A stretch of 64,000 nt of DNA from Streptomyces davaonensis JCM 4913 (GTDB taxonomy: Bacteria > Actinomycetota > Actinomycetes > Streptomycetales > Streptomycetaceae), in the NCBI RefSeq assembly GCF_000349325.1, contig NC_020504.1, forward strand, positions 5,180,053 to 5,244,052. The letters are read 5' to 3'. Below are positions 6,724 to 15,225 of this stretch, piece by piece (position 1 is the first letter of the stretch; each line of letters opens with the position of its first letter). A model generated the notes under the pieces. That model searched no databases, was not told where the DNA came from, and saw only the letters and a program-made list of their open reading frames with translations. The translations under genes were made by a program, and so were the position numbers.

Positions 6724-8870
6724 CCATCACCAGTACGGCCGTACAGAAGCCGATCACGGCCGCTCCTGACGCCGGTGAGCCGAAGCAACCGGTCCTGCGC
6801 AGACTGTGGCGCGGCCGCCCCGAGGACCCGCGCTGGGCGCGCCCGGCCCTCCTCGGCCTGCTGCTCGCCACCGCCGTCCTCTACCTCTACAACCTCAGCG
6901 CCTCGGGTTACGCCAACTCCTTCTACTCCGCGGCCGTGCAGGCGGGCAGCGAGTCCTGGAAGGCCTTCTTCTTCGGCTCGCTGGACGCGGCGAACGCCAT
7001 CACCGTCGACAAGCCCCCGGCCTCGCTGTGGCCGATGGCCCTGTCCGTGAAGATCTTCGGCCTGAGCTCCTGGGCGATCCTCGTCCCCGAGGTCCTCATG
7101 GGCGTCGGCACGGTCGCCGTCGTGTACGCGGCGGTCCGCCGCCGGTTCAGCCCGGCCGCCGGTCTGATCTCGGGCGCGGTACTCGCGCTCACCCCGGTCG
7201 CGGCGCTGATGTTCCGGTTCAACAACCCGGACGCGATGCTGGCCCTGCTGATGGCGGTGGCCTGCTACTTCGTCATCCGCGCCCTGGAGGACGGCCGCAC
7301 GAAGTGGCTGCTGTGGGCCGGCGCCGCCATCGGCTTCGCCTTCCTCGCCAAGACCCTCCAGGCCTTCCTCATCCTCCCGCCGCTCGCCCTCGTCCACGGC
7401 GTCTGCGCCCCGGTCACGGTGAAGAAGCGGATCGGACAACTGGCCGCGGGCCTCGCGGCGATCGTCGCCTCCGGCGGTTGGTGGGTCGCGATCGTCGAGC
7501 TGTGGCCGGCGTCGTCCCGCCCGTACATCGGCGGTTCGCAGAACAATTCCTTCCTTGAGCTGACCTTCGGCTACAACGGCCTCGGCCGGCTCAACGGCGA
7601 GGAGACCGGCAGCGTCGGCGGCGGTGGCGGCGGGGGCGGCACCGGACAGTGGGGCGAGACCGGCTGGGACCGGCTGTTCTCGTCCAACATCGGCGGCCAG
7701 ATCTCCTGGCTGATCCCGGCCGCGCTGATCCTGCTGATCGCGGGCCTGGTGGCGACGCGCAAGGCCGAGCGCACGTCCGTGACCCGCGGTTCGTTCCTGG
7801 TCTGGGGCGGCGCACTGCTGATCACCATGCTGGTCTTCAGCTACATGCAGGGCATCTTCCACGAGTACTACACGGTCGCCCTCGCCCCCTACATCGCCCC
7901 GCTGATCGGCATGGGCGCGGTGATGCTGTGGGAGCAGCGGGAGAAGGCGTGGGCGTCGCTGACCCTCGCGGGCGCGATGACGGCCACCGCGGGCTGGGGG
8001 TACGTCCTGCTCAACCGGTCCTCCGACTACCTGCCCTGGCTGAAGTGGCTGGTGCTGGTGGGCGGTCTGGTCGCGGCCCTTGGACTGATCTTCGCCAGCA
8101 GGCTCGGGCGTCAACTGGCCTTGGGTGTCGTCGGTTTGGGGCTCGTGGCAGCGCTGGCCGGGCCTACGGCGTACACGCTGACGACGGTGAGCGAAGGGCA
8201 CAGCGGGTCGATCGTGACGGCCGGGCCGTCGGTGCAGGGCGGTCGGGGCGGCCGTCCTGGTGGTGGCGGCTTCCCCGGTGGGGGCGACGGGATGCCTGGC
8301 CAGCAGGGCGGTCAGCAGAATGGCCGGCAGGGCGGCGGCATGGGCCAGCCCCCGACCGGCGGGAACGGCGGTACCGGCGGCTTCGGCGGAGGCATGCCGG
8401 GCCAGCAGAACCAGGGGCAGGGCCAGGGCCAGAACCAGTTCCCGGGTCAGCAGAACGGTGAAGGCGGCATGCCCGGTGGCGGCGGTGGTGGCATGGGCGG
8501 TCTGCTCAGCGGCGCCTCGGTCTCCGACGAGGCCAAGTCCCTCCTGACGGAGAACGCCGGGGACTACACCTGGTCGGCCGCGGCCATCGGCGCCCAGAAC
8601 GCCGCGAGCTACCAGCTCTCCACCGGCGAACCCGTGATGGCGATCGGCGGCTTCAACGGCACCGACCCGTCCCCGACTCTGGCCCAGTTCAAGGAGTACG
8701 TGGCGGACGGCAAGATCCACTACTTCATCTCCAGCGGCTCCGGCGGCGGCATGGGCGGCGGCGACAGCGGTACGTCCTCCCGGATCACGGAGTGGGTCGA
8801 GGCCAACTTCAAGGAGGTGACGGTCGGTTCGGCCACGTTCTACGACCTGACGCAGGAGGCGAGCAGCTAG
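6720..8870 (+). CDS. GT39/ArnT-like glycosyltransferase (mannosyltransferase YkcB-like)
   Basis: 716 residues. A GT-C membrane protein: the first helix (about 38-58), a periplasmic loop with the catalytic acidic pair region (NAITVDKPPASLW), and roughly ten further helices up to about residue 485, including FRFNNPDAMLALLMAVACYF. Residues about 505-595 are a Gly/Gln/Pro low-complexity segment (GGGGFPGG and GQGQGQNQ types), and a folded C-terminal domain (about 596-716) follows. The family transfers a sugar from a polyprenyl phosphate to protein or a cell-wall polymer. It starts at ATG 6720, overlapping the preceding glycosyltransferase. The GT2/GT39 pairing resembles B. subtilis ykcC/ykcB. The acceptor is unknown. 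Confidence 0.88.
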   Translation: MTITSTAVQKPITAAPDAGEPKQPVLRRLWRGRPEDPRWARPALLGLLLATAVLYLYNLSASGYANSFYSAAVQAGSESWKAFFFGSLDAANAITVDKPPASLWPMALSVKIFGLSSWAILVPEVLMGVGTVAVVYAAVRRRFSPAAGLISGAVLALTPVAALMFRFNNPDAMLALLMAVACYFVIRALEDGRTKWLLWAGAAIGFAFLAKTLQAFLILPPLALVHGVCAPVTVKKRIGQLAAGLAAIVASGGWWVAIVELWPASSRPYIGGSQNNSFLELTFGYNGLGRLNGEETGSVGGGGGGGGTGQWGETGWDRLFSSNIGGQISWLIPAALILLIAGLVATRKAERTSVTRGSFLVWGGALLITMLVFSYMQGIFHEYYTVALAPYIAPLIGMGAVMLWEQREKAWASLTLAGAMTATAGWGYVLLNRSSDYLPWLKWLVLVGGLVAALGLIFASRLGRQLALGVVGLGLVAALAGPTAYTLTTVSEGHSGSIVTAGPSVQGGRGGRPGGGGFPGGGDGMPGQQGGQQNGRQGGGMGQPPTGGNGGTGGFGGGMPGQQNQGQGQGQNQFPGQQNGEGGMPGGGGGGMGGLLSGASVSDEAKSLLTENAGDYTWSAAAIGAQNAASYQLSTGEPVMAIGGFNGTDPSPTLAQFKEYVADGKIHYFISSGSGGGMGGGDSGTSSRITEWVEANFKEVTVGSATFYDLTQEASS

Positions 8871-8895
8871 GCGCCCGCGAGCAACCTGAAACTGG

Positions 8896-8932
8896 CTATA
8901 CACCGTATAGGGTCTCCCTATACGGTGTATAG
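8896..8932. promoter_or_regulatory. Twin palindromic operator for the TetR/DHA2 exporter pair
   Basis: Two copies of CTATAC-NNN-GTATAG (8896-8910 and 8918-8932) lie 22 bp centre to centre and together form a perfect 17-bp inverted repeat with a 3-base spacer (8896-8912 and 8916-8932). They end one base before the exporter ATG. Strong symmetry and position make them the probable TetR binding sites, covering the -10 region of a near-leaderless promoter. Confidence 0.8.
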
Positions 8933-8933
8933 C

Positions 8934-10439
8934 ATGTCCACCCCCCAAGACCTCAAGGGCCCCCAAGCCCCCCGAAGTCCCCAGAGTTCCCAAGGCCATC
9001 CCCAGCGCTGGCTGATCCTCGGTGTCCTCTGCCTCGCGGTGCTCACCGTGGTGCTCGACAACACCGTCCTCAACGTGGCCATCCCCTCCCTCACCCGCGA
9101 ACTGGGCGCGAGCACCTCCGACATCCAGTGGATGATCAACGCCTACTCGCTCGTGCAGTCGGGCCTGCTGCTCACGGCGGGCAGCGCGGCCGATCGCTAC
9201 GGCCGCAAGAAGCTGCTGGCCGTCGGCCTGGCACTGTTCGGTGTGGGCTCGCTCGTGGCGGGACTCGCCGACTCCACGGGCCAGTTGATCGCGGCCCGGG
9301 CCGGGATGGGCGTCGGCGGCGCGCTGCTGATGACCACCGTCCTGGCGGTGGCGATCCAGATCTTCACTCCGGAGGAGCAGCCGAAGGCCATCGGCATCTG
9401 GGCCGCGGTGAACTCCCTGGGCTTCGCGGCCGGACCGCTCCTGGGCGGCTTCATGCTGGACCACTTCTGGTGGGGCGCGATCTTCCTGATCAACATCCCG
9501 GTCGCGGCGCTCGCCTTCGTGGCCGTAGTGGTGCTCGTCCCGGAGTCCAAGAACCCCCGGGGCGACCGTCCCGATCTGCTGGGCGCCGTGCTCTCCACGA
9601 TCGGCATGGCCTCTCTGGTGTACGCGATCATCTCCGGACCCGAACACGGCTGGACGTCGGGCCGGGTCATGGTCACGGCGGCCGTGGCGATCGCCGTGCT
9701 GGCCGCCTTCGCGTACTGGGAGAGCCGGATCCCGTACCCCATGATCGATATGCACTTCTTCCGGAACCGCCAGTTCACGGGCGCGGTCTCGGGCGGCGTC
9801 CTGATCACGTTCGGCATGGGCGGCTCGCTCTTCCTGCTCACCCAGCACATGCAGTTCGTGCTCGGCTACGAGCCCCTGGAGGCCGGTCTGCGGACGGCTC
9901 CGCTCGCCCTGATGATCGTGGCGCTGAACTTCACCGGTGTGGCGGCGAAATGCGCGGCCCGGCTGGGGACCCCGCTCGCCATCGGGCTCGGCATGGCGGT
10001 GATGGCGGCCGGTCTGGCATCCATCGCGGTGGTGGCGTCCGGCGGATACACCGGCACGCTGCTGGGTCTTGTGCTCATCGGTACCGGTGCGGCGGTGGCG
10101 AGTCCGGCGATGTCGCACGCCATCATGAGCGCGATACCGCCGGAGAAGGCGGGAGTCGGCGGCGGGATCAACGGGACGGTGGCGGAGTTCGGCACGGGGT
10201 TGGGGGTCGCCGTGCTCGGGGCGCTGCTCAACGCGCGTTTCGCGGCGGAGTCCCTGCCGGGGGCGTTGGCCGAGGCGGGGTCGGATGCGGAGCGGGAGCG
10301 GGTGACGGAGGTGTTTTCCTCCGGCCTTGAGATCAGTTTGTTGGTGGGGGCGCTGGCTGTCCTGCTCGGGGGGTTGGTTGCCGGGGCGTTGCTGCGCAGG
10401 GCGGAGAGGGCAGACTCGGAGGTGGTGAGCGCCCAGTAG
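8934..10439 (+). CDS. DHA2-family (14-helix) MFS drug exporter
   Basis: 501 residues. It is an EmrB/QacA-type proton antiporter with motif A AADRYGRKKLLAVGL after helix 2, the motif C region (GFAAGPLLGGFMLDHFWW) near helix 5, and fourteen hydrophobic segments by eye. The N-terminus is cytosolic and Pro/Gln-rich. ATG 8934 is chosen; the upstream in-frame GTG 8925 lies inside the operator. No Shine-Dalgarno sequence fits between operator and ATG, so the mRNA is probably leaderless or nearly so. The tetR gene downstream is the likely regulator. The substrate is unknown; such pumps usually export amphiphilic drugs or endogenous metabolites. Confidence 0.9.
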   Translation: MSTPQDLKGPQAPRSPQSSQGHPQRWLILGVLCLAVLTVVLDNTVLNVAIPSLTRELGASTSDIQWMINAYSLVQSGLLLTAGSAADRYGRKKLLAVGLALFGVGSLVAGLADSTGQLIAARAGMGVGGALLMTTVLAVAIQIFTPEEQPKAIGIWAAVNSLGFAAGPLLGGFMLDHFWWGAIFLINIPVAALAFVAVVVLVPESKNPRGDRPDLLGAVLSTIGMASLVYAIISGPEHGWTSGRVMVTAAVAIAVLAAFAYWESRIPYPMIDMHFFRNRQFTGAVSGGVLITFGMGGSLFLLTQHMQFVLGYEPLEAGLRTAPLALMIVALNFTGVAAKCAARLGTPLAIGLGMAVMAAGLASIAVVASGGYTGTLLGLVLIGTGAAVASPAMSHAIMSAIPPEKAGVGGGINGTVAEFGTGLGVAVLGALLNARFAAESLPGALAEAGSDAERERVTEVFSSGLEISLLVGALAVLLGGLVAGALLRRAERADSEVVSAQ

Positions 10440-10443
10440 TTCG

Positions 10444-10509
10444 GGTGCTTGGGGTTTGTGCGCGGCTGCCGGTGCGTCGTGGCTTGTCGCGCAGTTCCCC
10501 GCGCCCCTG
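10444..10509 (+). repeat. Dispersed Streptomyces intergenic repeat, copy 1
   Basis: About 66 bases ending in GTCGCGCAGTTCCCCGCGCC. It lies between the exporter stop and the tetR ribosome-binding site. By eye it matches the reverse complement of the copy at 11312-11382 with about five differences. The core belongs to a very abundant short repeat of Streptomyces chromosomes whose function is not known to me. Confidence 0.75.
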
Positions 10510-10557
10510 ACGGGGCGCTCATGCTTAGCCGAGTTTGTTCATCGAGGAAGGTGCGCC

Positions 10558-11313
10558 ATGGCGAAAGCGGCCGAGCGGCCGGCCAGCGTTTGGCTGGAGG
10601 ACAAGTCGCGCCGGAGCGGGAAGGGCGGCGGTGGCCAGCCCACCGGGCTCGACCGGGGGCGGATCACCGAGGTGACCGTGCGACTGCTGGACGCGGAGGG
10701 GCTCGCCAAGTTCTCCATGCGGCGCCTGGCGGCCGAGCTGAAGGTGACGGCGATGTCCGTCTACTGGTACGTCGACACCAAGGACGACCTGCTCGAACTG
10801 GCCCTGGACGCCGTCTACGGCGAGGTCCGCCTCCCTGACCCGGACACGGACGAGGACTGGCGCGACCAACTGCGCACGCTGGCAGGCGAGTACCGCGCCC
10901 TACTGGTCCGCCACCCCTGGCTGTCCCCGCTGGCCGGCACCTACCTCAACATCGGCCCCAACTCCCTGGCCTTCTCCCGAGTCGTCCAACGAGTAATCCG
11001 CAAAACGGGCCTACCTGCCGAGGGCGTGACAGGCGCGATTTCGGCCGTTTTCCAGTTCGTGTACGGCTACGGCACGATCGAGGGCCTCTTCTTCACCCGC
11101 GTCCACAGCGCGGGCATGACCCCCGACGCCTACTTCGAACACGCCATGACGACGGTCCAGGAGGTCCCGGCCACCGCCGGAATCATCGAGGAGGCAAAGG
11201 ACATCATGGAGGCCCGAGGCGGCGACACGGTCGAGGAAATGCTGGAACGGGACTTCGTCTTCGCCCTGGACCTACTGGTAGCAGGCATCGAGGCCATGGT
11301 GGAACGTACCTAG
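10558..11313 (+). CDS. TetR-family repressor of the adjacent exporter
   Basis: 251 residues. After a basic, Gly-rich N-terminal arm (SRRSGKGGGGQPTG) comes the TetR DNA-binding domain (about residues 35-85: RGRITEVTVRLLDAEGLAKF, then MRRLAAELKVTAMSVYWYV and the DTKDDLLELALDAVYGE linker). The C-terminal ligand domain resembles the TetR_C_1 group of classical tetracycline-type repressors. ATG 10558 follows GAGGAAGG at 10544-10551. It is co-directional with the DHA2 exporter and most likely binds the double palindrome at 8896-8932. The gene sits between inverted copies of a dispersed repeat; its stop codon TAG reaches into the second copy. Confidence 0.9.
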   Translation: MAKAAERPASVWLEDKSRRSGKGGGGQPTGLDRGRITEVTVRLLDAEGLAKFSMRRLAAELKVTAMSVYWYVDTKDDLLELALDAVYGEVRLPDPDTDEDWRDQLRTLAGEYRALLVRHPWLSPLAGTYLNIGPNSLAFSRVVQRVIRKTGLPAEGVTGAISAVFQFVYGYGTIEGLFFTRVHSAGMTPDAYFEHAMTTVQEVPATAGIIEEAKDIMEARGGDTVEEMLERDFVFALDLLVAGIEAMVERT

Positions 11314-11382
11314 GGGCGCGGGGAACTGCGCGACCAGCCACAACGCACCGGCAGCCGCACACAATCCCCAAGCCCCCACCCA
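11312..11382 (-). repeat. Dispersed Streptomyces intergenic repeat, copy 2 (inverted)
   Basis: It begins AGGGGCGCGGGGAACTGCGC and fills exactly the gap between the tetR stop and the stop of the convergent gene at 11383. It is inverted relative to copy 1. Together the two copies bracket tetR. The inverted arrangement could let a transcript of tetR fold its ends together. Confidence 0.75.
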
Positions 11383-11856
11383 TTAGGCGCCCGGCGAAGC
11401 CAACCGCGCCGGAAATCCCCCCGTAGCCACCGGACCCCACCGCTCCGGCGTAACCCGAATGATCGACTTCCCCTGCTTCACCATCGCCGCCCGATACTCG
11501 TCCCAGTCCGGATGCTCCCCGGCGATATTCCGGTAGTACTCCACCAAGGGCTCTACGGACTCAGGCGAGTCCACAACCTCCGCAACCCCATCCACCTGCA
11601 CCCACGGCCCGTTCCAGTCATCGCTCAGCACGATGAGACTCACCCGAGGATCCCGCTTCGCGTTCCGCGTCTTCGCCCGCTCGGGATACGTGGAGACGAC
11701 GATCCGCCCCGAGTCGTCCACTCCGCACGTCAACGGCGACCCCTGAGGGCTCCCGTCACCCCGCCGCGTCAGCAGGATCGCGCGATGACGCGGCCGTACG
11801 AAGTCCAGCAACTCGTCCAGCGAAACGGCGGTGTTCGTAGCGATGTTCGGTGCCAT
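11383..11856 (-). CDS. PPOX-class F420-dependent oxidoreductase-type protein
   Basis: 157 residues with the split-barrel flavin-binding fold: RHRAILLTRRGDGSPQGSPL forms the first strands, followed by GRIVVSTYPERAKTRNAKRDP (the Lys/Arg-rich cofactor phosphate-binding region of the F420/FMN group), VSLIVLSDDW and VQVDGVAEVV. Relatives in actinobacteria mostly use F420, and a few bind FMN or biliverdin. It follows the YceI gene by four bases, so it is probably the last gene of the leftward marR-exporter-yceI unit. The natural substrate cannot be told from sequence. The family is secure; the cofactor is inference. Confidence 0.85.
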   Translation of the reverse strand: MAPNIATNTAVSLDELLDFVRPRHRAILLTRRGDGSPQGSPLTCGVDDSGRIVVSTYPERAKTRNAKRDPRVSLIVLSDDWNGPWVQVDGVAEVVDSPESVEPLVEYYRNIAGEHPDWDEYRAAMVKQGKSIIRVTPERWGPVATGGFPARLASPGA

Positions 11857-11860
11857 GGCC

Positions 11861-12679
11861 TCAGCCTAGGGGCAGCGACTCCCCCTGCACGGCCTGGACA
11901 TCCAGCTCCACCTTCAACGTCGTACCAATGGCCGCGATCCCCGCCTGGACGACCTGGTTGTAGTTCATGGCGAAGTCCTCGCGCCGCAATTCCGCCGTAG
12001 CCCGGAACGCGGCCCGAGTCCCACCCCAAGGATCCGAACCGGTCCCCAGATACGCGAGATCCAGATCAACCGGCCGTACGACACCGCGCAACGCCAGCTC
12101 ACCGTGCACGATCCACCGATCCGCCCTCACAGTCAGCCCGGTCGAGCGATACGTGATCTCCGGATACCGCTCCGCATCCAAGAAATCCGCCGACCGCAGA
12201 TGCTCGTCCCGCACGGCATTCCCCGTATCGATCGACCCGGCCCGGATCACCGCCGACACCCGCGACTTCGCGACGTCGTCCGGCGCGACCTCGACCACCG
12301 CCGTGAAGTCGGTGAACCGCCCGCGCACGCTGGAGATCCCCAGATGCTGGGCCACCGCCCCCACCGTGGAGTGCGCCGGGTCGACCGTCCACGGCCCCGG
12401 CGGCGGCAGCTCCGTCCCGCCCTGCCGCGCCAGCGTCACCGTGCCGACCTCGGCCCGCCCGCTCGCCGTGACGATCGCGCCGGCCGCGGCGGGCGCATAG
12501 CCGACGGCGGTGACGATGACGGTGTACGAACCGGGCGCGAGGGGAGCGGTGTCCCGTACCGAACCCTCCGCGTCCGCGGCGGCGCGCAGCACCTGCGTGC
12601 CGGTCCTGTCCGTCACCGTGACGACCGCGTGCGACACGGCCCATCCGTCCCGGGTGCGGATCCTCGCGGTCAGTCCCAT
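11861..12679 (-). CDS. YceI-family protein with N-terminal carboxypeptidase-like repeat
   Basis: 272 residues from ATG 12679, which is preceded by GAGGAG nine bases upstream; an in-frame start at 12757 lacks such a site. The first 80 residues form one carboxypeptidase-regulatory-like (prealbumin-like) beta sandwich (MGLTARIRTRDGWAVSHAVV, then GSYTVIVTAVGYAPA). A YceI lipocalin-like barrel follows (PGPWTVDPAHSTVGAVAQHL, VRGRFTDF, RSADFLDAERYPEITYRST). YceI barrels bind polyisoprenoid-type lipids. There is no signal peptide, so it is probably cytoplasmic. The N-terminal domain is of the same type as the three repeats at the end of the upstream transporter, which suggests a shared binding partner. 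Confidence 0.85.
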   Translation of the reverse strand: MGLTARIRTRDGWAVSHAVVTVTDRTGTQVLRAAADAEGSVRDTAPLAPGSYTVIVTAVGYAPAAAGAIVTASGRAEVGTVTLARQGGTELPPPGPWTVDPAHSTVGAVAQHLGISSVRGRFTDFTAVVEVAPDDVAKSRVSAVIRAGSIDTGNAVRDEHLRSADFLDAERYPEITYRSTGLTVRADRWIVHGELALRGVVRPVDLDLAYLGTGSDPWGGTRAAFRATAELRREDFAMNYNQVVQAGIAAIGTTLKVELDVQAVQGESLPLG

Positions 12680-12773
12680 CTCAGGCAACTCCTCGAACGT
12701 AGAACCGTGGACATGAACCGGCCCGTGGGGCGCACCTCCGCTCAGAGCGCGCTCCACGGGCCGGGGTCCGGAA

Positions 12774-15212
12774 CTACTCGCCGGGGTGGGCGAGTTCGAT
12801 GTCGTGGCCGTCGGCGCCGGGGCCGGTCAGGGCCAGCGCGGACGCCACCGGCGGGTAGCCCGTCGCGATGACGGTGTAGTCGCCGCCGTCCAGGTCGGTG
12901 AAGGCGTACGCCCCGTCCGAGCCGGTGGTCGCCGTGCCGACGACGTTGCCCGCCGCGTCCACGAGCGTCACCCGCGCATCGGCCAGCGGACCGTGCGGCG
13001 CCCGTACGACGCCCTGGAGCTGGGCGCCGGAGTCGAGGTCGACCTCGACCCGGGTGACCCCGGTGCCGCCGATCTCGACGGGCACGGCGCGCGGCCGGAA
13101 CCCGTCGGCGTTGACCGCGACGGTCACCGTGCCCGGCACCAGGTCGGCGAGGGCGAACTCGCCCTGCTCCCCGGTGGCGGCGGTGGCCAGCAGGTCCCCG
13201 CGCACGTCGGTGACGATCACCATCGCATCCTTCACCGGCAGCGCGCCCTCGGCCGCCCGCACCACGCCGCTCAGCCCGCTGGTGCCGCTGAGCAGGAGGT
13301 CGTAGGCGAGCGGCTCGGCGCCGACGACGACGGTGGACGCCTGGGGCTGGTAGCCGTCGGCGGAGGCGATCAGCACGTAGGAGCCGGTGCCGGGCGCGTC
13401 GACGCCGTAGGAGCCGTCCGCCTGGGCCACCGAGCGGCCGAGCTGCCGTCCGGTGAGCGAGATCAGGGTGACCGCGGCCCGGGGGACCGGCGCGCTCTCG
13501 GCGCCGCGGACGAATCCGCGGACGGGGATGCCGCTGGGCACGGACTCGGACACCACGGGTGCCTCCTCTTCGACAACAGAGACCTCGGGAGTCACGGAGG
13601 CCGGAGTCGCCGGCTCGCTCGCCTCCGCCGCCTGGGCCAGCGCGCCGGACGTCCGCAGCGGGACCTCCTTGATGAACAGGGTCACCAGGAAGGCGAGGAA
13701 GGCGATCGGGGCGACGTACAGGAAGATGTCGGCGATGCCGTGTCCGTAGGCGCTCTCCAGCCAGGTGCGGATGTGTGTGGGCAGCGCGTCCATGTCGGGG
13801 ATTTCACCGCTGCCCACGGCCTTGGCGGCGGCCGCCTGCTCCTGCGGGCTGAGCGAGCCGATGGTGTCGGTGGCGTAGTGGCTGATCCGGGTCGTCATCA
13901 CGGAGCCGAGCGCCGAGACGCCCATCGCGCCGCCGAGGGACCGGAAGAAGGTGACCACCGAGCTGGCGGCGCCGAGTTCGTGCGGGGCGACCTGGTTCTG
14001 GGTGGAGAGCACCAGGTTCTGCATCATCATGCCGATGCCGAGTCCCATGACCGCCATGAAGACGGCGATGTGCCAGTACTCGGTGTCATAGCGCATGGTG
14101 CCCAGCAGACCGAGGCCCGCCGTCACCAGCACACCGCCCGTGACCAGCCACGCCTTCCACTTGCCGGTCTTGGTGATGACCGCGCCGGAGACGGTGGAGG
14201 AGACGAACAGACCGGCGATCATCGGGATGGTCATGACGCCCGACATGGTCGGGGACATGTCCCGCGCGAGCTGGAAGTACTGGCTGAAGAAGACGGTGCC
14301 CGCGAACATCGCGACACCGACGAGCAGGGAGGCCAGCGAGGCCAGCGTGATGGTGCGGTTGCGGAACAGGCGCAGCGGGATGATCGGCTCGGCGGCCTTG
14401 GTCTCGATGAGGAGGAAGAGCAGTGTCAGCGCGAGCGCGCCGCCGACCATCGAGTAGGTCTGCCAGGACAGCCAGTTGTACTTGTCGTCCGCGAAGGTGA
14501 CCCAGATCAGCAGCAGGCTGACGGCGGCGGTGATGACGAAGGCGCCGGCCCAGTCGACCTTGACCTTGCGCTTGCTCTCCGGCAGGTGCAGCGTCTTCTG
14601 GAGCACGAACAGGGCGATCAGCGCGAAGGGGATCCCCACGTACAGGCACCAGCGCCAGCCCAGCCACTCGGTGTCGGTGATGACTCCGCCGACGAGCGGA
14701 CCGCCGACGGTCGCGACGGCGAAGGTCGCGCCGAGGTAGCCGGAGTAACGGCCGCGCTCCCGGGGGGAGATCATCGCGGCCATGATGATCTGGGCGAGCG
14801 CGGTCAGACCACCGGCGCCGAGCCCCTGGATCACCCGGGCGCCGATCAGCATCCCGGAGTTCTGGGCCAGCCCGGCGATGACCGAGCCGACGATGTAGAT
14901 GACCAGGGCTATCTGGACCAGGGCCTTCTTGCTGACCAGGTCGGCCAGCTTGCCCCACAGCGGGGTCGACGCCGTCATCGCCAGCAGCGCGGCGGTCACG
15001 ACCCAGGTGTACGCGCTCTGTCCGCCGCCGAGGTCCTGGATGATCTCGGGCAGCGCGTTGGAGACGATGGTGGAGGACAGGATCGCGGCGAACATGCCGA
15101 GCAGCAGCCCGGAGAGCGCCTCCATGATCTGCCGATGCGTCATGGGAGCCTCGCCGGAGCCTCCTCCATGCTTGGCATGAGCCCGCACACCGGCTGGTGT
15201 GGTCGTTGCCAT
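12774..15212 (-). CDS. DHA2-type MFS exporter with three C-terminal carboxypeptidase-like repeats
   Basis: 812 residues, far longer than the usual 480-550. Residues 1-515 are a 14-helix transporter (MTHRQIMEALSGLLLGMFAA, motif A-like WGKLADLVSKKALVQ, motif C region GGPLVGGVITDTEW). From about residue 564 three prealbumin-like repeats of about 80 residues follow, each ending in a GSYVLIASADGYQP-type strand (the others read GTVTVAVNADGFRPRAVPV and GGDYTVIATGYPPVA). The even number of helices puts the tail in the cytoplasm. ATG 15212 has GAGAAGGAA upstream. It lies 13 bases after marR, so the two are co-transcribed. The tail may couple the pump to the YceI protein encoded next; that is inference. 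Confidence 0.9.
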   Translation of the reverse strand: MATTTPAGVRAHAKHGGGSGEAPMTHRQIMEALSGLLLGMFAAILSSTIVSNALPEIIQDLGGGQSAYTWVVTAALLAMTASTPLWGKLADLVSKKALVQIALVIYIVGSVIAGLAQNSGMLIGARVIQGLGAGGLTALAQIIMAAMISPRERGRYSGYLGATFAVATVGGPLVGGVITDTEWLGWRWCLYVGIPFALIALFVLQKTLHLPESKRKVKVDWAGAFVITAAVSLLLIWVTFADDKYNWLSWQTYSMVGGALALTLLFLLIETKAAEPIIPLRLFRNRTITLASLASLLVGVAMFAGTVFFSQYFQLARDMSPTMSGVMTIPMIAGLFVSSTVSGAVITKTGKWKAWLVTGGVLVTAGLGLLGTMRYDTEYWHIAVFMAVMGLGIGMMMQNLVLSTQNQVAPHELGAASSVVTFFRSLGGAMGVSALGSVMTTRISHYATDTIGSLSPQEQAAAAKAVGSGEIPDMDALPTHIRTWLESAYGHGIADIFLYVAPIAFLAFLVTLFIKEVPLRTSGALAQAAEASEPATPASVTPEVSVVEEEAPVVSESVPSGIPVRGFVRGAESAPVPRAAVTLISLTGRQLGRSVAQADGSYGVDAPGTGSYVLIASADGYQPQASTVVVGAEPLAYDLLLSGTSGLSGVVRAAEGALPVKDAMVIVTDVRGDLLATAATGEQGEFALADLVPGTVTVAVNADGFRPRAVPVEIGGTGVTRVEVDLDSGAQLQGVVRAPHGPLADARVTLVDAAGNVVGTATTGSDGAYAFTDLDGGDYTVIATGYPPVASALALTGPGADGHDIELAHPGE

Positions 15213-15225
15213 GGGCTTCCTTCTC

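Noticed and set aside
6678..10118. Long leftward open frame (over 1100 codons) opposite the glycosyltransferase and exporter genes
   Set aside because: It is a shadow: high-GC DNA lacks stops in the antisense frame. The protein has no recognisable domain, and the sense strand carries two complete genes.
10444..11382. Insertion sequence around tetR
   Set aside because: No transposase frame is present; the flanking copies are only about 66 bases and occur widely in Streptomyces. Reported as repeats instead.
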